A DNA stretch of 64,000 bases from Rhizoctonia solani (GCF_016906535.1 NC_057374.1:930001-994000); one strand, 5' to 3'. Shown: positions 25,006 through 37,154, counted from the first letter of the stretch. Notes: generated by a model not told the origin, from the sequence alone. Made by a program: numbers and translations.

Positions 25006-25087
25006 AGCCTAACGTGGGGGTCGAACCCACAACCTTGAGATGGAGTCTCGTAAGAGTCTCACGCTCTACCGATTGAGCTAGCCAGGC
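25006..25087 (-). tRNA. tRNA-Lys(CUU), 9-nt intron (copy C)
   Basis: Complete tRNA on the minus strand with CUU anticodon, intron cgagactcc (identical to copy B) and a TTTTTT terminator. The immediate 3' flank also begins taatgga as in copy B, so B and C look like the most recently duplicated pair. They lie in inverted orientation on either side of heme oxygenase 2. Only about 85 bp separates it from the eIF2B alpha stop codon. Confidence 0.95.
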
Positions 25088-25173
25088 GCTGGCTTCCCAC
25101 CCGGGGTGGCTCTTCCGAGCTGCCACCCCTTGAATATTCAGTACTTGTGCAATATATAAGGTAGTAGATACAT

Positions 25174-26790
25174 CTAATCAGCATATATTCCAACCAAGAA
25201 CTGACTGACCCCTTCAGGAGTTAGAATGCCAACGTCGGTAAATACCAAGGTGATGAGATCCGGAGTCGTATAGTCCACTTCGGGATTTTTAGCCAGCTGT
25301 TCCTTGGTCATCGTCGCAACCGCATGAGGTCCTTTGGCAGAGGTAGGCGTCGAGGCGTCAAAGAAATTTTTCATCGAAGGATTACGACTCATAGAAGGAG
25401 TGGCTGGTAAACTAACTGAAGGAGTCGGCGGTACGAGGTGCTCAGGTAGTGGCTGTTCTCGTGAAGGTGTCCTGCGGTGGGCTGGCAAGGGAAGGATAGA
25501 CCGCCCCTGGACGGGAGGATCGTAGTTGCTGATCAGCGGGCGTGCAAACGCTTGATACACAAGTTTATTTTCTTTCTCTTTTTGGCTTTCGGTAGGACCC
25601 GGACGGAACTTTGACCTTGTTGGTGAACCAAACGCCAATGATTCCCGGTCGATGCCTCCAACATACGGTAAGTCGTGCTGGGACAGTGGGAACAGGCGAA
25701 GGAATTTGTAGCTTTCAGCCAGTGCATAAAAGGGCACTTTAGAAGCTTTGGCTATTAAAGCGGCTTGGTACGATCCAACCGCATTAATCAGGCCACCTGA
25801 TTCGACGACCGCCTCTGATCCTACGAGGACAAGATCGACTTTGTCCATGACATAGGCCACGGCTGAATCCAATACGACAGTGCATGGTACCCCCGCTGCA
25901 GTCAATGCTTCGTAAGTCTTCATCCTAGGGGGACAGCATTAGACGGTTGGTAGGATCCAATATGTTATTCGTACCCTAGTCCTCTCGGGCGAGCTTCCGT
26001 TACGTATACCGATATGCGTCGTTGTCTGTGTGCATATAGCAGCGCGTGCATTACAACTCGCGAATACGAGTGAGTTAATATCTGATAATTGGGCCCCTCT
26101 GTGAGTTAGTTCCTCGCAAATTTTACGCACTCACGATGGAGTCGTCCTTGATAACCCCTAAAGTATGCTGAGCGATTGTATCTCTGCATGTAGCGGCAGT
26201 CGTTTGAGCATACTTTCGCCCTTGTTTTACTAGTTCTTCCTTGTGATCTTCAAAAGATCTTGTTGCCTAAGGCAATTGCTAAATATCTATCGGCGACCTC
26301 ATAATTCGCAAACTTACTGATGTGTCCTGGGGGAGGGACGTAACATATCGGATAAAAAGATCGCATCCTGCGGTCAAACTCAAAGGGTTGGAGGATCGAC
26401 TCTTCAAGATAGCAGCACCTCGTTGGAGAGACTCTAGTAACTGCTGCATTGTCGAAGCTAATTCATCGTAAATTCACGTTCCCAGATCGGATGCCCAATC
26501 TACCCACCATTCGAATGCCCTATGAGCTCTGTGAGTGCCAGAATTGCTGCCAATGGCATTGGCATTTGCTATCCAAAAATCAGTCGGAAGTCATTGCTGC
26601 CATAAATTTAACCAACGTCTTCACTGTTGAGGATCCGGGTATAGGCTTCATGAATATCGAACCTTGTCGGAGGGACGGGCTCGTTCTCTACAATATTGTG
26701 AAGTGAGGGAGCCTGCATTAGTGGCGCTACTCCAGGACGTTTGATTTCAGAGCTTTGGCCATTCTCTGGTTTAACCGGAACGCCAGACAT
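25174..26790 (-). CDS. GCN3: Translation initiation factor eIF2B subunit alpha
   Basis: Regulatory alpha subunit of the eIF2B guanine-nucleotide exchange factor, which senses eIF2 phosphorylation in the cytosol. The start ATG at 26790 opens MSGVPVKPENGQ and FDIHEAYTRILNSEDV. Short exons then encode the helical domain (ESLQRGAAILKSRSSNPLSL, GCDLFIRYVTSL, GRKYAQTTAATCRDTIAQ) and the Rossmann-like domain (LTHSYSRVVMHALLYAHRQ, ISVYVTEARPRGLG, VDLVLVGSEAVVESGGLIN, PFYALAESYKFLRLFPLSQ, and TPDLITLVFTDVGILTPEGV). Between LFPLSQHDLP and VDYTTPDLITLVF the protein carries an insertion of about 90-100 residues rich in Pro and Ser, where yeast and human subunits have a loop of only about 30. The frame is intact throughout; stop TAG at 25174. 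Confidence 0.95.
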
Positions 26791-26975
26791 TTTGCTTGGT
26801 GGTCGTTTTCTACAACGCAGTTAACCGCCCTTAATGACTCAATGCGCAGGTCACATGACAATCCACTCAGGATCTACTGTATGCACTATAACTCTGAGAT
26901 GAAATGTATTAAAGAAAAGTAAAATGTAGTGACTACATGAATGATTTAATGTTCTCTTCATAACAACACTCCGAC

Positions 26976-29900
26976 TTAAGCCAGACGAGCGGTGAAACCA
27001 CCTAACGCCTTTCCAACAGTCAAGCTCACAGTTTTTGCATTCGAGTCGTACTTCCAGCTGGAGGGGTCAGCCTTGTTCGAATTGAGATAGACTGCCTTGG
27101 GGGACTCGTTAACGCCCAAGAACGTGACGGTCCCAACTTTGGAGTTGGTCTTGTAGCCAGTGCTGCCCTTGACTGTCAATTGCTTGTTCGAGTAGTTCAT
27201 TTCAAGATGCGTAGACGCCTTCGGGTCCAGCGAGACACCGTCATCCAGGTACAGCTGTCCGGTAGCTTTGCCATCGGTACCAGGAGCTACGACGATGTTG
27301 AAGTCCTTCTCCCGGAGCGCCTTGGTCGTCATCGCGCTGCTCGCACGAAGTGGCAGCACAGACCCTCCCTTGATGTGTACTGGGATTGACGTAAAGTTGA
27401 CGTTCGTCAGTGACACCTTCGCACCGTTACCCTGCACGGGCTGGTATGTCAGGAAGTCGTAGAATATGTCCTCGGGAAGGTAGATGTCGACCGAGGTGGA
27501 GTTCTCTTCGGTGACTGGAGAAACGAGAATGGAGTCGCCGTAGAAGAACTGGAGATCGATCGCATATGTGTTGGCATCCTGGGGATACTTGAACCACAAG
27601 CTGTTGAGAACTGGGGAGCCGTCTTCGTGTGCTTGCTGCATGGCGGTGTAGAGGTAGTCCAAGAGTTGGTAGCTATATGCACACCCGTCAACCTAGTATG
27701 GAACGAAGAAGGATAGCATGACTAACCGGATAGAAATGGCATTCCTGGCGGCCTGAGCGACGGAAGGCCACAGGTAGAACTCTTGGCTAATAGAGGTATC
27801 TCCGTTGTGCTAATGTATAAAGATCAGAACTCCACTAGGTTGAATAATCGGACGACAAACATACGTTACGATAGAAGGGCTGGAACGCTCCCAACATGGC
27901 CCAGCGGGCGCAAAGAGTCTCCGTAGTATTCCCTCCAAATCCGCAAACATCGCTTCCGACCATAGGAACTTGGTAAATACCAGTCATAGCAAGCATACCA
28001 GCGATCGAGAAGCGGTACTGTCCCCATTCGCTCAAGTTGTCACCAAGCCATTTGCCAACCTTTGCACCTGCACCGGCAAAAGTCGAACGAGTGATGATGA
28101 GCGGCTTTAGGCCCGGACGACGTGCCAGCATTGCATCGCGTGTCTTGGAAGACATCATTGTGCCGTACAAGTTGTCTGAATTGACCAACTCAGTCAATTG
28201 AATTATAAACGTAATTGATAGACTCACGGGTGTCATACTCCATGAGGCCGTTGGCGTGCTTGAGGTCCATGTGCGCAGTGCGGTCACCGAGATAAGGTAG
28301 GGCGTTACCAATCTTGTAAGGAGGCTCGTTGTAGTTGATTCCGGTTGACTGACGAGTTTCGAAAGAGCGCTTGGTGGCGTTCTGGAAAATTGGAGTGTTG
28401 GGATCAGGAGGGCCGGTCAGACGGGGAGGGGGGTTTCCGACGGCTTGCTCATCGGGATTGTCGCACGGGTAGTTGCAGAACTAATAATCATTGTTAATGA
28501 TGGAGTAACTTAGTCGGAATGTTAATCTTACTGAAGCAGGCTCATTCATATCGATCCAGACTCCATCAATATCAATACCGGTCTGTGGGCTGAAGTACTC
28601 CTTGAACTCGTTGGTCCAGTACGAATCGACCTTGGGGTGGAACCAATCGGGGTATACAGTCACACCGGGCCAGACGACGCCCTTGTGCAAGCTCCCATTG
28701 AGTTCCTTCAAGAAAATGTCGTCCTTGACACCTCGATCGAATGCCTTGTATCCCTTGTCAGGCTGGTAGGCAACTGCGGGGTCAACCATGACGACTGCAC
28801 AAATCTCTTAGTTCCAATTCTGGAAGTGGATATCAATATAACTCACTGTATTGTTGATCGTGCTTGTGCAAGTAGTTTACGATGTCTCTCATCTTTGCGG
28901 TAGGGAAATATTCTGGGTCATTAGTGAACACCCAGCGCTTGTACATGTAATCTATCCCAACACAATGTAAGATTGACTCGAATAAATCAAGTGAAATAAA
29001 CTCACCGATATCGGTCCACATGGTTTCGAGAGGAATTCCAGCTGCAGAATAATTGGTAATAACACTGGCTACATCGACAAAGTCCTTGTATCCGTATCGG
29101 CATTGATGGAAACCAAGACCCCAGTAAGGAACAGCAGCCGGCAAACCAGCCTAATCACCAAAAGGTCAGACTTGGGCCAAAGCATGAATCGATCCATTAC
29201 ATACCAACTTGGCATAACCACGGCTCACATCGGCTGGGGAAGACTTGCCCTCGTTGCCTCCGATAAAGTACAGGTCCAAGATACCTCCGATAGTGTTGTA
29301 TTCCAAGCTACCCTGGCGGAGCTTGACGTCCATTCCATTGCTGTTGAGTAACAAGACAGCGTGGGTTCCGGTCGAACGATGCTCGAAATAAATTGGATGA
29401 GCTCCGTACTGAATTAAACCATAAAATAAGTGAATCTAGAATATGTGCAGACTGAGTAGGCTCACCAAGTTAGTTCCTGGGGAAATACCGTAAGCATCAC
29501 GGTTCCACAGGGTGCGAGTGGTATTGGTAGGATCAAGCCGGAAGGTATTTGTGTGTTCGCCAAGACCATAGATGTTCGCATCATTGGGCACGGCGGTCTT
29601 GAGGCTGAAACGACATGTGTCAAATGCCCAACCGCGAGTTTCTATATTAGCATGGACTTACCGAAGGTATTGTTCCTCAAATACGAGTGCGCTGCCCTTG
29701 GTGTCGAAGAGCACCTCTCCAGTGTTTTTCCTGCTCACGCTGAATGAAAAGGGGGATTCGACGTACTTGAAGACCAGGTTAGCCGACGAGGCCGTGACCT
29801 TGGACTTCGAACGAGGGAACACTTCTTCAGGGACTTCGTATCGCTTGCCTGCCTTGTCTCCGATCTTGACATGAACACGATCCTCTAGCGAGAGGCATAG

Positions 29901-30194
29901 TCTTAAATAATGTTCTTGGCAAGATGAATCCAATTACTCACTGTCCTCATAGGTGACTTCCAACTTGAGACTTTGAATGTCAGTGCCGTATATTCCGCAG
30001 TTGGCAGCCAGAGTGAGGTCAGCGGTCAAGCCATTGCTGTTGGTCTTGACATTTTTAGCTACGTATCCCTTGCAGCTGTCGGGATCGGCAGCATTTTGTC
30101 GAGCGATGAGAGCCGGTGCGTTCTCAGCCAGAGACGGTGCAGTGCTGAGCGCCGTTCCAACAAGGGAGAGCGTTGTGAGCAAGGTAGTTTTCAT
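26976..30194 (-). CDS. Glycoside hydrolase family 31 alpha-glucosidase, secreted
   Basis: Exo-acting alpha-glucosidase releasing glucose from maltose and starch fragments. The true start is the ATG at 30194, giving the signal peptide [19 protein letters not shown]; upstream in-frame codons lack a better start. Then come the N-terminal beta domain and the (beta/alpha)8 barrel: [17 protein letters not shown], the nucleophile motif [37 protein letters not shown] segment, and the acid/base region [17 protein letters not shown]. The subsite motif [10 protein letters not shown] and the C-terminal beta domains follow ([31 protein letters not shown], ending GGFTARLA). About ten short introns interrupt it and no frame break was found. 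Length fits fungal extracellular members of the family. It is preceded on the same strand by eIF2B alpha, 185 bp downstream. Confidence 0.95.
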
Positions 30195-31097
30195 GGCGAA
30201 CACTACAAGTTCAGCAGCTCCAGGTGAAGGAGGGAGTGAAGGGGGTTCGACGATTGACCACAGATGCATCCAGCCTCTTTATGAACTTTGGAAAAGGAAA
30301 ATATTCCGGCGTTCGGGAAGGTCTTTTTGGCAGATGGCCAATGTGGGGACCCGGTGGGGTTCTCCACCGAAAGAAAGTGTATAACGAACCCAGCGTCTAT
30401 GACGTTAGAAGCCATATGGTTGATGAGGTCAGCCAGGTTCACTGAAGGTTCGGAACAGTCCATCGAGGCCGTTCCGGTCACGTTCGCTGGACTGGTCGTT
30501 CTAATCGGAAATCGTACAGGGTCGTTGTGGGGTCGTTGCGCAAATTTGGAGTCTGGGCGTAATCTCGGCGCCCTATCATCATTGAGTCCACAGGCGTACT
30601 CGGGTTACAGGTATCGTGTCTTGTTATTCTCAACATAGGGTTGTCCGAGCTCTGCCCCATATGTGAGGAATATGCACACGAATAAGCAATTAAATAAGAA
30701 TTTTAGGACAACAGAGGAAACAACCGGGTGATTTGAACCGTCTTGGCTAGATCGCATAGAACTGAATAATCACTTAGCGAGCACACATTCAGCTGAAATA
30801 TGCTCCGAATTCCATCGATCCCTCATTTCAAGGTTCATTTCCACAATTCTACCAGAAACTTGAGTTTCTGATCAGACATGCCTGCGTGTATGCATGTGTA
30901 TACCTCGTGCGTAATATATGGGACAAGAAGCACATGAAAATTCTCTCCAAGCGAGGACGTTCTCGGATGGAAAACAGGGCCGCGGTTTGCCGATCACCCA
31001 GGGCAGCTCATAGATAAGATTAGATCATTAAGCGCCGAGATGCTCAGGGTCGTCGATGAATTTTGACAATTTAGTCTTGACTTTTGACTATACCTCC
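30195..31097. promoter_or_regulatory. Intergenic region between divergent GH31 and EBP2 genes
   Basis: About 0.9 kb separating two divergent starts. It must hold both promoters; I see no site I can name with confidence. No tRNA or additional exon is supported. Confidence 0.45.
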
Positions 31098-32566
31098 ATG
31101 GCTCGTACCAGCACTAAAAACCTGAAGGCCCCGTCGAAACCTTCGAAACCAAAGGGAAAGTTATCAGAAACCTCTAAGCCACCTCCACCTCCCGTCGTAG
31201 AAGCTCCTACGTCTACTAGTGTCGAGGCCGATGCCGAATCGTCTGACGAGGACTCTGAGGACTCCGAGGATGATGGGGTCGACGAAGAAGGAATGAACAG
31301 ATTGATGAAACTTTTGGAACAAGACGGACTCGACGACATTGCGGAACATCAGCTGAGCGAGCTGGGCATCGGCGATAACAGCGAAGAGGAAGAGAGTCAA
31401 GACGAAGAGGATAGCGAAGAGGAGTCCGAGGAAGGGGAGGATATTCTTGACGACGGTGACGGCGCATCTGAAAGCGGATGGGTAGATGAGGATGGCGAAA
31501 TGGACGATTCAGAGACTGATGGTACCAGCAAGCTCAACCCCACAACTCAGGAGGAGTCTGAAGACGAAGAGGATGGTGAAGAAACCGAGGATGTTGTCGC
31601 ACTCGATGAAGCTTCAGAGGTGGATGAGGATGTCGTCCCGAAGCAAAAGATAGTCATAAACAACGAGGTATGCACTAAATTCCTTGGTTGTGGTTTTACT
31701 TGCTCAACTTCCCGCGCAAGGTTGCACTGAAGCGTATTAGGGAAACTATTGAACTGGGCAAAGATATGCCATGGTCAGAGACATTGGCATTCACAAGCTC
31801 AAAAGCTTTGGATATTCCCAATGCGGACGATGATTTGAATCGAGAGCTTGCATTGTAAGTTAGCCAGCTTTCTACTCGATTACTTTGTAAATTTACTTGT
31901 ATTCTAGTTACAAACAAGCGCTGGATACAGCCAACACCGCACGAGCAAAATTCGCAGCTGCCAAGCTACCGTTCTCTCGACCATCTGATTATTTCGCCGA
32001 GATGGTCAAGAGCGACTCGCATATGGAGCGCATACGTCAACGCTTACTCGACGAACGGGCAGGCATTCAGAAGAGCGAAACCGCAAAGAAGCAGCGTGAG
32101 CTGAAGAAGATTGGAAAGCAAGTGCAAGTTGAGAAATTAAAGGAGAGAGAAAAGGGGAAGAAAGAGCTGAACGAACGAGTCAAGGGGCTAAAACGAAGTG
32201 AGTGAGCTTCACTATGGTATTTCTGTGGACTAACAACATAATGTAGAACGTGGCGGAGCTCTTGACGCTACAGATGGCGAAGCGTTCGACGTCGCTGTGG
32301 AAGACGCGATTGCGGACCGACCTGCCAAGCGCGGCAAGGCGGGCGGAAAGTCCAATATGACGAGAGCAAAACGGGATGCCAAATTTGGATTTGGCGGCGC
32401 AGGCACCAAAGGTCGACGAGGGAAACAAAATACCAAGCAAAGCACAGAGAGCTTTGACTTCCGGGGAGGCGTGGGCCGAGAGGCAGCAAAACGTGGTGGC
32501 CGTGGAGGCAAGCGCGGAGGGTCAAAACGGCCTGGCAAGAGCCGGCGCCAAGCAGGTAGAGCATAG
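31098..32566 (+). CDS. EBP2: rRNA-processing protein EBP2 (EBNA1BP2 homologue)
   Basis: Nucleolar factor needed for 27S pre-rRNA processing and 60S assembly. The ATG at 31098 (MARTSTKNLKAPSKPSKPKG) opens a basic leader followed by a long acidic Asp/Glu/Ser tract. The conserved EBP2 core follows: VALKRIRETIELGKDMPW, ELAFYKQALDTANTARAKF, FSRPSDYFAEMVKSDSHMER and IRQRLLDERAGIQKSETAKK, then a Lys-rich coiled coil. The C terminus has NMTRAKRDAKFGFGGAGTKG and a Gly/Arg/Lys-rich nucleolar tail. Exons are 31098-31667, 31721-31854, 31908-32197 and 32247-32566, all in frame. The stop lies only 40 bp from the stop of the convergent nitrilase gene. Family assignment is firm. Confidence 0.95.
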
Positions 32567-32606
32567 TTATTTATATTTTTTGTAGTCATCGCTTTTCAGA
32601 AAAAAT

Positions 32607-33893
32607 TCAAAGTTGTTCTTCTACCAAAAGTTTGAAAACTGGGACAGTTGCACTTAGCAAGTATATGTGGGATAGTACCGAGTGTGAGACTTACTGTCCG
32701 GTCGTGCATAATGACCCACGACATCCAAGTCCAGTTTCCCTCTGATGCAATCCTCAAGATCCACCTCGGCCGTAAGAATTCCTTCCCCATCCCGGAGCGG
32801 ACCAGCAAGGACTTCGCCGAGAGGGCCGATAATAACACTTCCCCCACCAATCATGACCTTTTAACGAGTTATCAGCCCACAGCTCACAGACGACACACCC
32901 GATCAGTGAACTGCGTAAATCCAGGTATTGACTTACAGCCTCTGGGTCCGGCTTAGTACCTGCCGGAATAGCATGGCCTTCTGGGAAATCTTTTTGTTGG
33001 GCATATTGACATGCGGAGAGAACGAAGCAACGCCCTTCGAGTGCGATGTGTGTCACTGTGTTCTGCCAAGCGGGTCGCGAATCGACCGTGGGTGTACAGT
33101 ATAGCTGGACACCTTTACTGTAGTAATGCGTCCTTACTGTCCCAGGAGGATCCCTTAGGGACGGATATTGATGTGAAGTACGCAAAGAAACTCACAAAGA
33201 GGCATATAATTCTCCCTTTGTGTGATACATCAATAGGTGAATGCGTCTCGAGCGCAAGCAATGGACTTACCAGCATATAGCCGCCGAAAGCTTTGCTTTG
33301 ATCGAGCTCTGTTCCTGTTCACTCCCTGAGAACTCGTGCTCCAGAACCGGAAGAGTCGTTCCATCTCCCGTTCCCCAAACGAGTCTCTCTGTAGCAGTGG
33401 GCATAAGTTTCCTATGCTTACCTACCAATCCTCTCTCCGGATCTACAAAAATCGCCGAACAATACAGTGTACCAGCGCTTGAAGCATAGCTATCCTTCTC
33501 AATCACTCCAACGACCAGGAAGACACCATATGCACGCGCAATAGATTCAATGCGAACCCGACCAGGAGATTCGGGTGACAGAGTGATTGCAGCAGAATGG
33601 TATCGCAAAAACTCGTCGCGTCCTTCCGGAGCACGGGAACCTACGACTGCGCCAAATGTCGAATACCGAGGATAACCGCCGACGCTGCCATGTCGGGTGA
33701 GATGAGTCCTCGGGCGGGACTATTTCAATACCAGTCACCTCATAACTTACAATGCTTCCGGAAAAACACACAACTGTGAACCATCTCGCTCTTTTGCCAG
33801 GCGGACGAGTCGGTCGAGTTTGTTAAGCGTGTCATTTAGAGAGTAAGCCGCCGTGCATGTTTGTACAACCGAGACTTTTAGTACTTGAGGCAT
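32607..33893 (-). CDS. Nitrilase (carbon-nitrogen hydrolase superfamily, aliphatic nitrilase type)
   Basis: Hydrolyses nitriles to acids and ammonia, or acts as cyanide hydratase; substrate not predictable here. The ATG at 33893 starts [20 protein letters not shown]. The Glu-Lys-Cys triad is complete: Glu in QLCVFPEA, Lys in [17 protein letters not shown] and Cys in LSAAICWENYMPL (the codon just before Glu-Asn is split by an intron). Further motifs are [57 protein letters not shown] and [20 protein letters not shown]. The last exon after HYARPD gives [10 protein letters not shown], the usual C-terminal helix, with stop at 32607. Short introns, intact frame. It is convergent with EBP2. Confidence 0.93.
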
Positions 33894-34200
33894 TTTAAAG
33901 GAGGCGATATCTATAGTGTCCGGATAAGCTCTGGAGCTTTGTAGAGATGGAGGCAGGAGAAATCTAGTACTGGAGCATGACTCATGTTTTGGTGCTTACG
34001 AGAACTCCCTAATTGAAATATTTCTAGCGTCTTTGCATTACAGGAGTTGAACCGCAAGGGGATTAATACATTCACATATACTAAGGAGCGACCAGTACAA
34101 GAACAACTAATGGTAACAGTGGCGTGAGCACAGGACACAGCGTGTCAGATGATGCGATAGGAAACAGACCGAGTAACGAGAACACCCAAACAGGACCTGC

Positions 34201-35378
34201 CTAGTTTGCGTGATTCTTTTCCATCCGTCGTCGCTTTCGCTCTTGTTCCTCGAAGATTAACGCCTCTGCAGCAGACATAGGCCGTTTCTTTGAAGCATCA
34301 GCCGAGGAGCCTGTGGCAGGCTTGGCGGCCTTGAAAACGTTCCCTGATTTCAGAGCATTCCCCGCTTTCAATGGGTTCGCGCCAGCTTTGAAAGCATTTC
34401 CTGGTTTGAAGACGTTGATAGGTTTGACAGAGGAAGGCGCAACAGGAGCCGGTGCTGGCTCTTGATCTTCCACCTTGACCTTCGTATCTTCTCCCTCATT
34501 CTTGCTCTCCTCGACTGGTGGGCTCTGTTTCTTTGCTCCGAATGAAAGAACAAGTTTCTCCCCTTCATCTCGTTGCAGTCCCTGCGTGACAGCCTCGGTA
34601 GTATCTTCATCATCCTGCGCCCCAGTCTCCTTGGCACGCTCAATTTGTTCCGCAATCAAATTTCGTTCACGCTGCTCGTCAGATGTCGTTGCACGCTCCT
34701 TCTTACGAGCTGCGTCCTACAGAGCAGAATTTCAATAAACCAGACCGGATACTCATTCCTCCGTCCACTTACCGCCTTGGCAAGAGCTTTGGGACTACTG
34801 TCAATCCAGGCAATAAACCAGCCCTTCTCTGTTTCGTCCACATGGCAACTCCAGTGCGGCCCAGATGTTTAACAAACTCGGTCAACGTAACCCATCGTGT
34901 CGCGTTCATGTGCAGGTGGTGTTTATCCTGGATAAACTCCTGGTACACCTGGTTTGCCCTGACTCGCTTAGTGCCGAATCTACTCAAGAATCAGACGTTC
35001 TGTAACTTCATAGAAGGAAACAAAAGCCCGTACCTCCTGGATAACAAAGTAACGAATTCGGACTGGAATTGAGACGAGAAATCGGAGATATGACGGCCAG
35101 CATTTTCGCCAACAACCAGCATCTGTCGCAAATGGGCCTCGGATTGCGTGTGGCATTTGAACCCGTTCTCGTCCCGACATTGTTTCTGGCACACTTGACA
35201 ATACCAGCGGAGCTTTTGGAGCCCTAGAGATAATTCAGTGTGTACTCATTGGAGTATCATCACCCTACCCACCCTTAGATTTCATCGCATTGGCGAGATA
35301 TTTCCTAAGATTTTTCAGCTATGTAGTCTTGGATAACTTTGCATGTACTTACGGTGTTCCTACTTCTGCTCGAGGCAT
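34201..35378 (-). CDS. KIN17: KIN17-like zinc-finger nucleic-acid-binding protein (one frameshift)
   Basis: Nuclear protein of the KIN17 family, linked to DNA replication/repair and RNA processing. The ATG at 35378 begins MPRAEVGTP, then KYLANAMKSKG. The C2H2 zinc finger is LRWYCQVCQKQCRDENGFKC with the paired His residues in HTQSEAH. The winged-helix-like core follows (FVTLLSRRFGTKRVRANQVY, HMNATRWVTLTEFVKHLGRT). Next are GWFIAWIDSSPKALAKA and a Lys/Arg-rich region. A cluster of FKxGN-like repeats (NVFKPGNAFKAGANPLKAGN) precedes the C-terminal basic helix (AEALIFEEQERKRRRMEK). At about 34844-34845 one base is missing: ...TGVAMWTK must become ...TGVAHVDETEKGWF, which fits a shortened C run. 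No C-terminal KOW domain is seen. The stop TAG is at 34201. Confidence 0.9.
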
Positions 35379-36346
35379 CTCGTGCAAAAATCAACAATTA
35401 GCTATAGGTGGCAAAGGATATGGTGGGATGGAGATGGCCAACAGTGCATCTGCTGAGTAATGGAGTACAGCATACATAAGCGCTGAGCGCTAAGACTACA
35501 CACTTAGGATCTAGAACATAACCTAACACAACAACCAGTCGGAATATAAAGCCTGACCTTCACTATTACGTCTAAGGCATGCCTAAGTCATACCCAAGTC
35601 ATACCCAACTTACTTCTAGCTAATTATCTCGGTCTATTCCCCGCCTTCTGCTCCTGTGATCTAGAAAGCGTAGCCGCTGGTTGTATATCGGGCATCTCAA
35701 TCGCGGCACCAAGCACGACTCCGTAGAGGCCGGGAATTTTAGCCAGATAATCATAGCCCCCTCGAGAGAACTATAGAAGGGCTACAACACTATCGGGAAC
35801 TTACTGAGAACATATGTCAACTTGATCTACGATTGCTCTTAGGAACGCAGTTGCTTCAAATCATATCTTACTTCATACACTTGATCAACGAAGTCACAAA
35901 GAATTGATTTATTATTTGTAGAGCGCTAAACAACAGAAGTTAGGTCCTACCGCATCTCCCGGAGAGACTCAGCAAGCCAGGGCCGATCCGAACAGATTAA
36001 TGCGCCAAGTACATTCATACACACTGAAACTGGCTTAGCTAGCCTTATGCGCAAGCTTAAAACTCACGCTACCGGTGATTAGCTCCGTGCGGCTCATCTC
36101 AGCGCCACCCTACATCTAATGATGCAAGTGCCGTCTCACACGGCATAGGCCAGCGGTTCGCGAGATCACTCGGGGGCCATGCCATTCTATAACTTCCCGT
36201 TTGTGCGGCTTGGAAGCTTCGAATTCGATCCATCTCCGCATCACTCAATCTCCCTCTTTCTAGGTCTTTGTTGCCTAACACTCTTTCACCGTTATAGTAC
36301 GTCGAGTCTGACGCTTAATCATCCACCACACTCTTTATATTTCCTT
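35379..36346. promoter_or_regulatory. Intergenic region between divergent KIN17 and thioredoxin genes
   Basis: About 1 kb with no gene. A small direct repeat of gtcatacccaa occurs near 35587-35610. Nothing else recognisable; it must contain both promoters. Confidence 0.45.
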
Positions 36347-37010
36347 ATGGGCGGTCATCAAAGCAAGATTGAGGGTGACGCATTGCAATCAGCTGTAGGT
36401 AGGACGGTAGCGGCTATCAAGGACTATGCCGACTTCCGACGTATAGTAGGTGCTGAACTTCAAGCTAAACACTAGAGTTTTCACTGTTAATGCAACCTAG
36501 ATCTCAAGTGGCAAATATGTTGTTGTAGACTTTTGGGCTCACAAGTAAGTCCAGGTAGCGTGCAATAGCCTTGGTGAACGTATCTAATTTATTTTTGTTT
36601 GGTAGCTGTGCACCATGCCACCAGATTGCTCCCGTCTTTGAAAAACATAGCAAAAGCTTTCCTCATGCCGAGTTCTACAAAGTAAACGTGGACGACCATC
36701 CGGTAAGTCACCAAGGGTTGCCTACCAGTCTCCTTCTGGCGCATATATTGATGTTATACAAAGAAAATCGCGGACGAAGCCAAGATCAAGACAGTCAGTA
36801 CCAGTGATAATCAGATTTGATATTTGTTTATCATTTGCTTCTATAGATGCCTACGTTTGTGATATTCAAAGATGGCAAGAAGAAGGCACAGCTCAAAGGA
36901 GCTGATCCCAGCGGGTTGTTGGTAGGCACCTTTAACTCCGCTTGCATCGACTTAAAGTTAAAATTACCCCGTAGACGCTACTCCAGAAGTACACTCAACC
37001 AGACGCTTGA
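36347..37010 (+). CDS. Thioredoxin-fold protein with NCAPC active site and N-terminal MGG extension
   Basis: Small cytosolic or membrane-associated thioredoxin. The ATG at 36347 gives MGGHQSKIEGDALQSAVGRT, an extension ahead of the usual first strand. The fold follows: KYVVVDFWAHNCAPCHQIAP with two redox Cys, HAEFYKVNVDD, EAKIKTMPTFVIFKDGKK (with the cis-Pro) and the final helix LLQKYTQPDA. Six exons: 36347-36445, 36501-36544, 36606-36702, 36764-36793, 36847-36921 and 36975-37010, all in frame. The active site differs from canonical WCGPC: Trp is Asn and Gly is Ala. Residues 2-7 (GGHQSK) match the N-myristoylation pattern G-x3-S/T-K. It is convergent with the primase gene (144 bp between stops). 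Function of this subtype is unknown to me. Confidence 0.88.
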
Positions 37011-37154
37011 GCTGAATTTGTTGTGTTTTATGTTTTATGCTGATATGCGTATATCTCTTTGTAATAGCTAGTGACTATGATAGGCTTAATTTGTTAATAC
37101 ACATGCGTTGAATCTACCCAAATATATGGGCACTCGAAAGCAAACAGGAACACG

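Noticed and set aside
35580..35612. Telomere-like or minisatellite repeat (gtcatacccaa twice)
   Set aside because: Only two units and no array; too short to mean anything.
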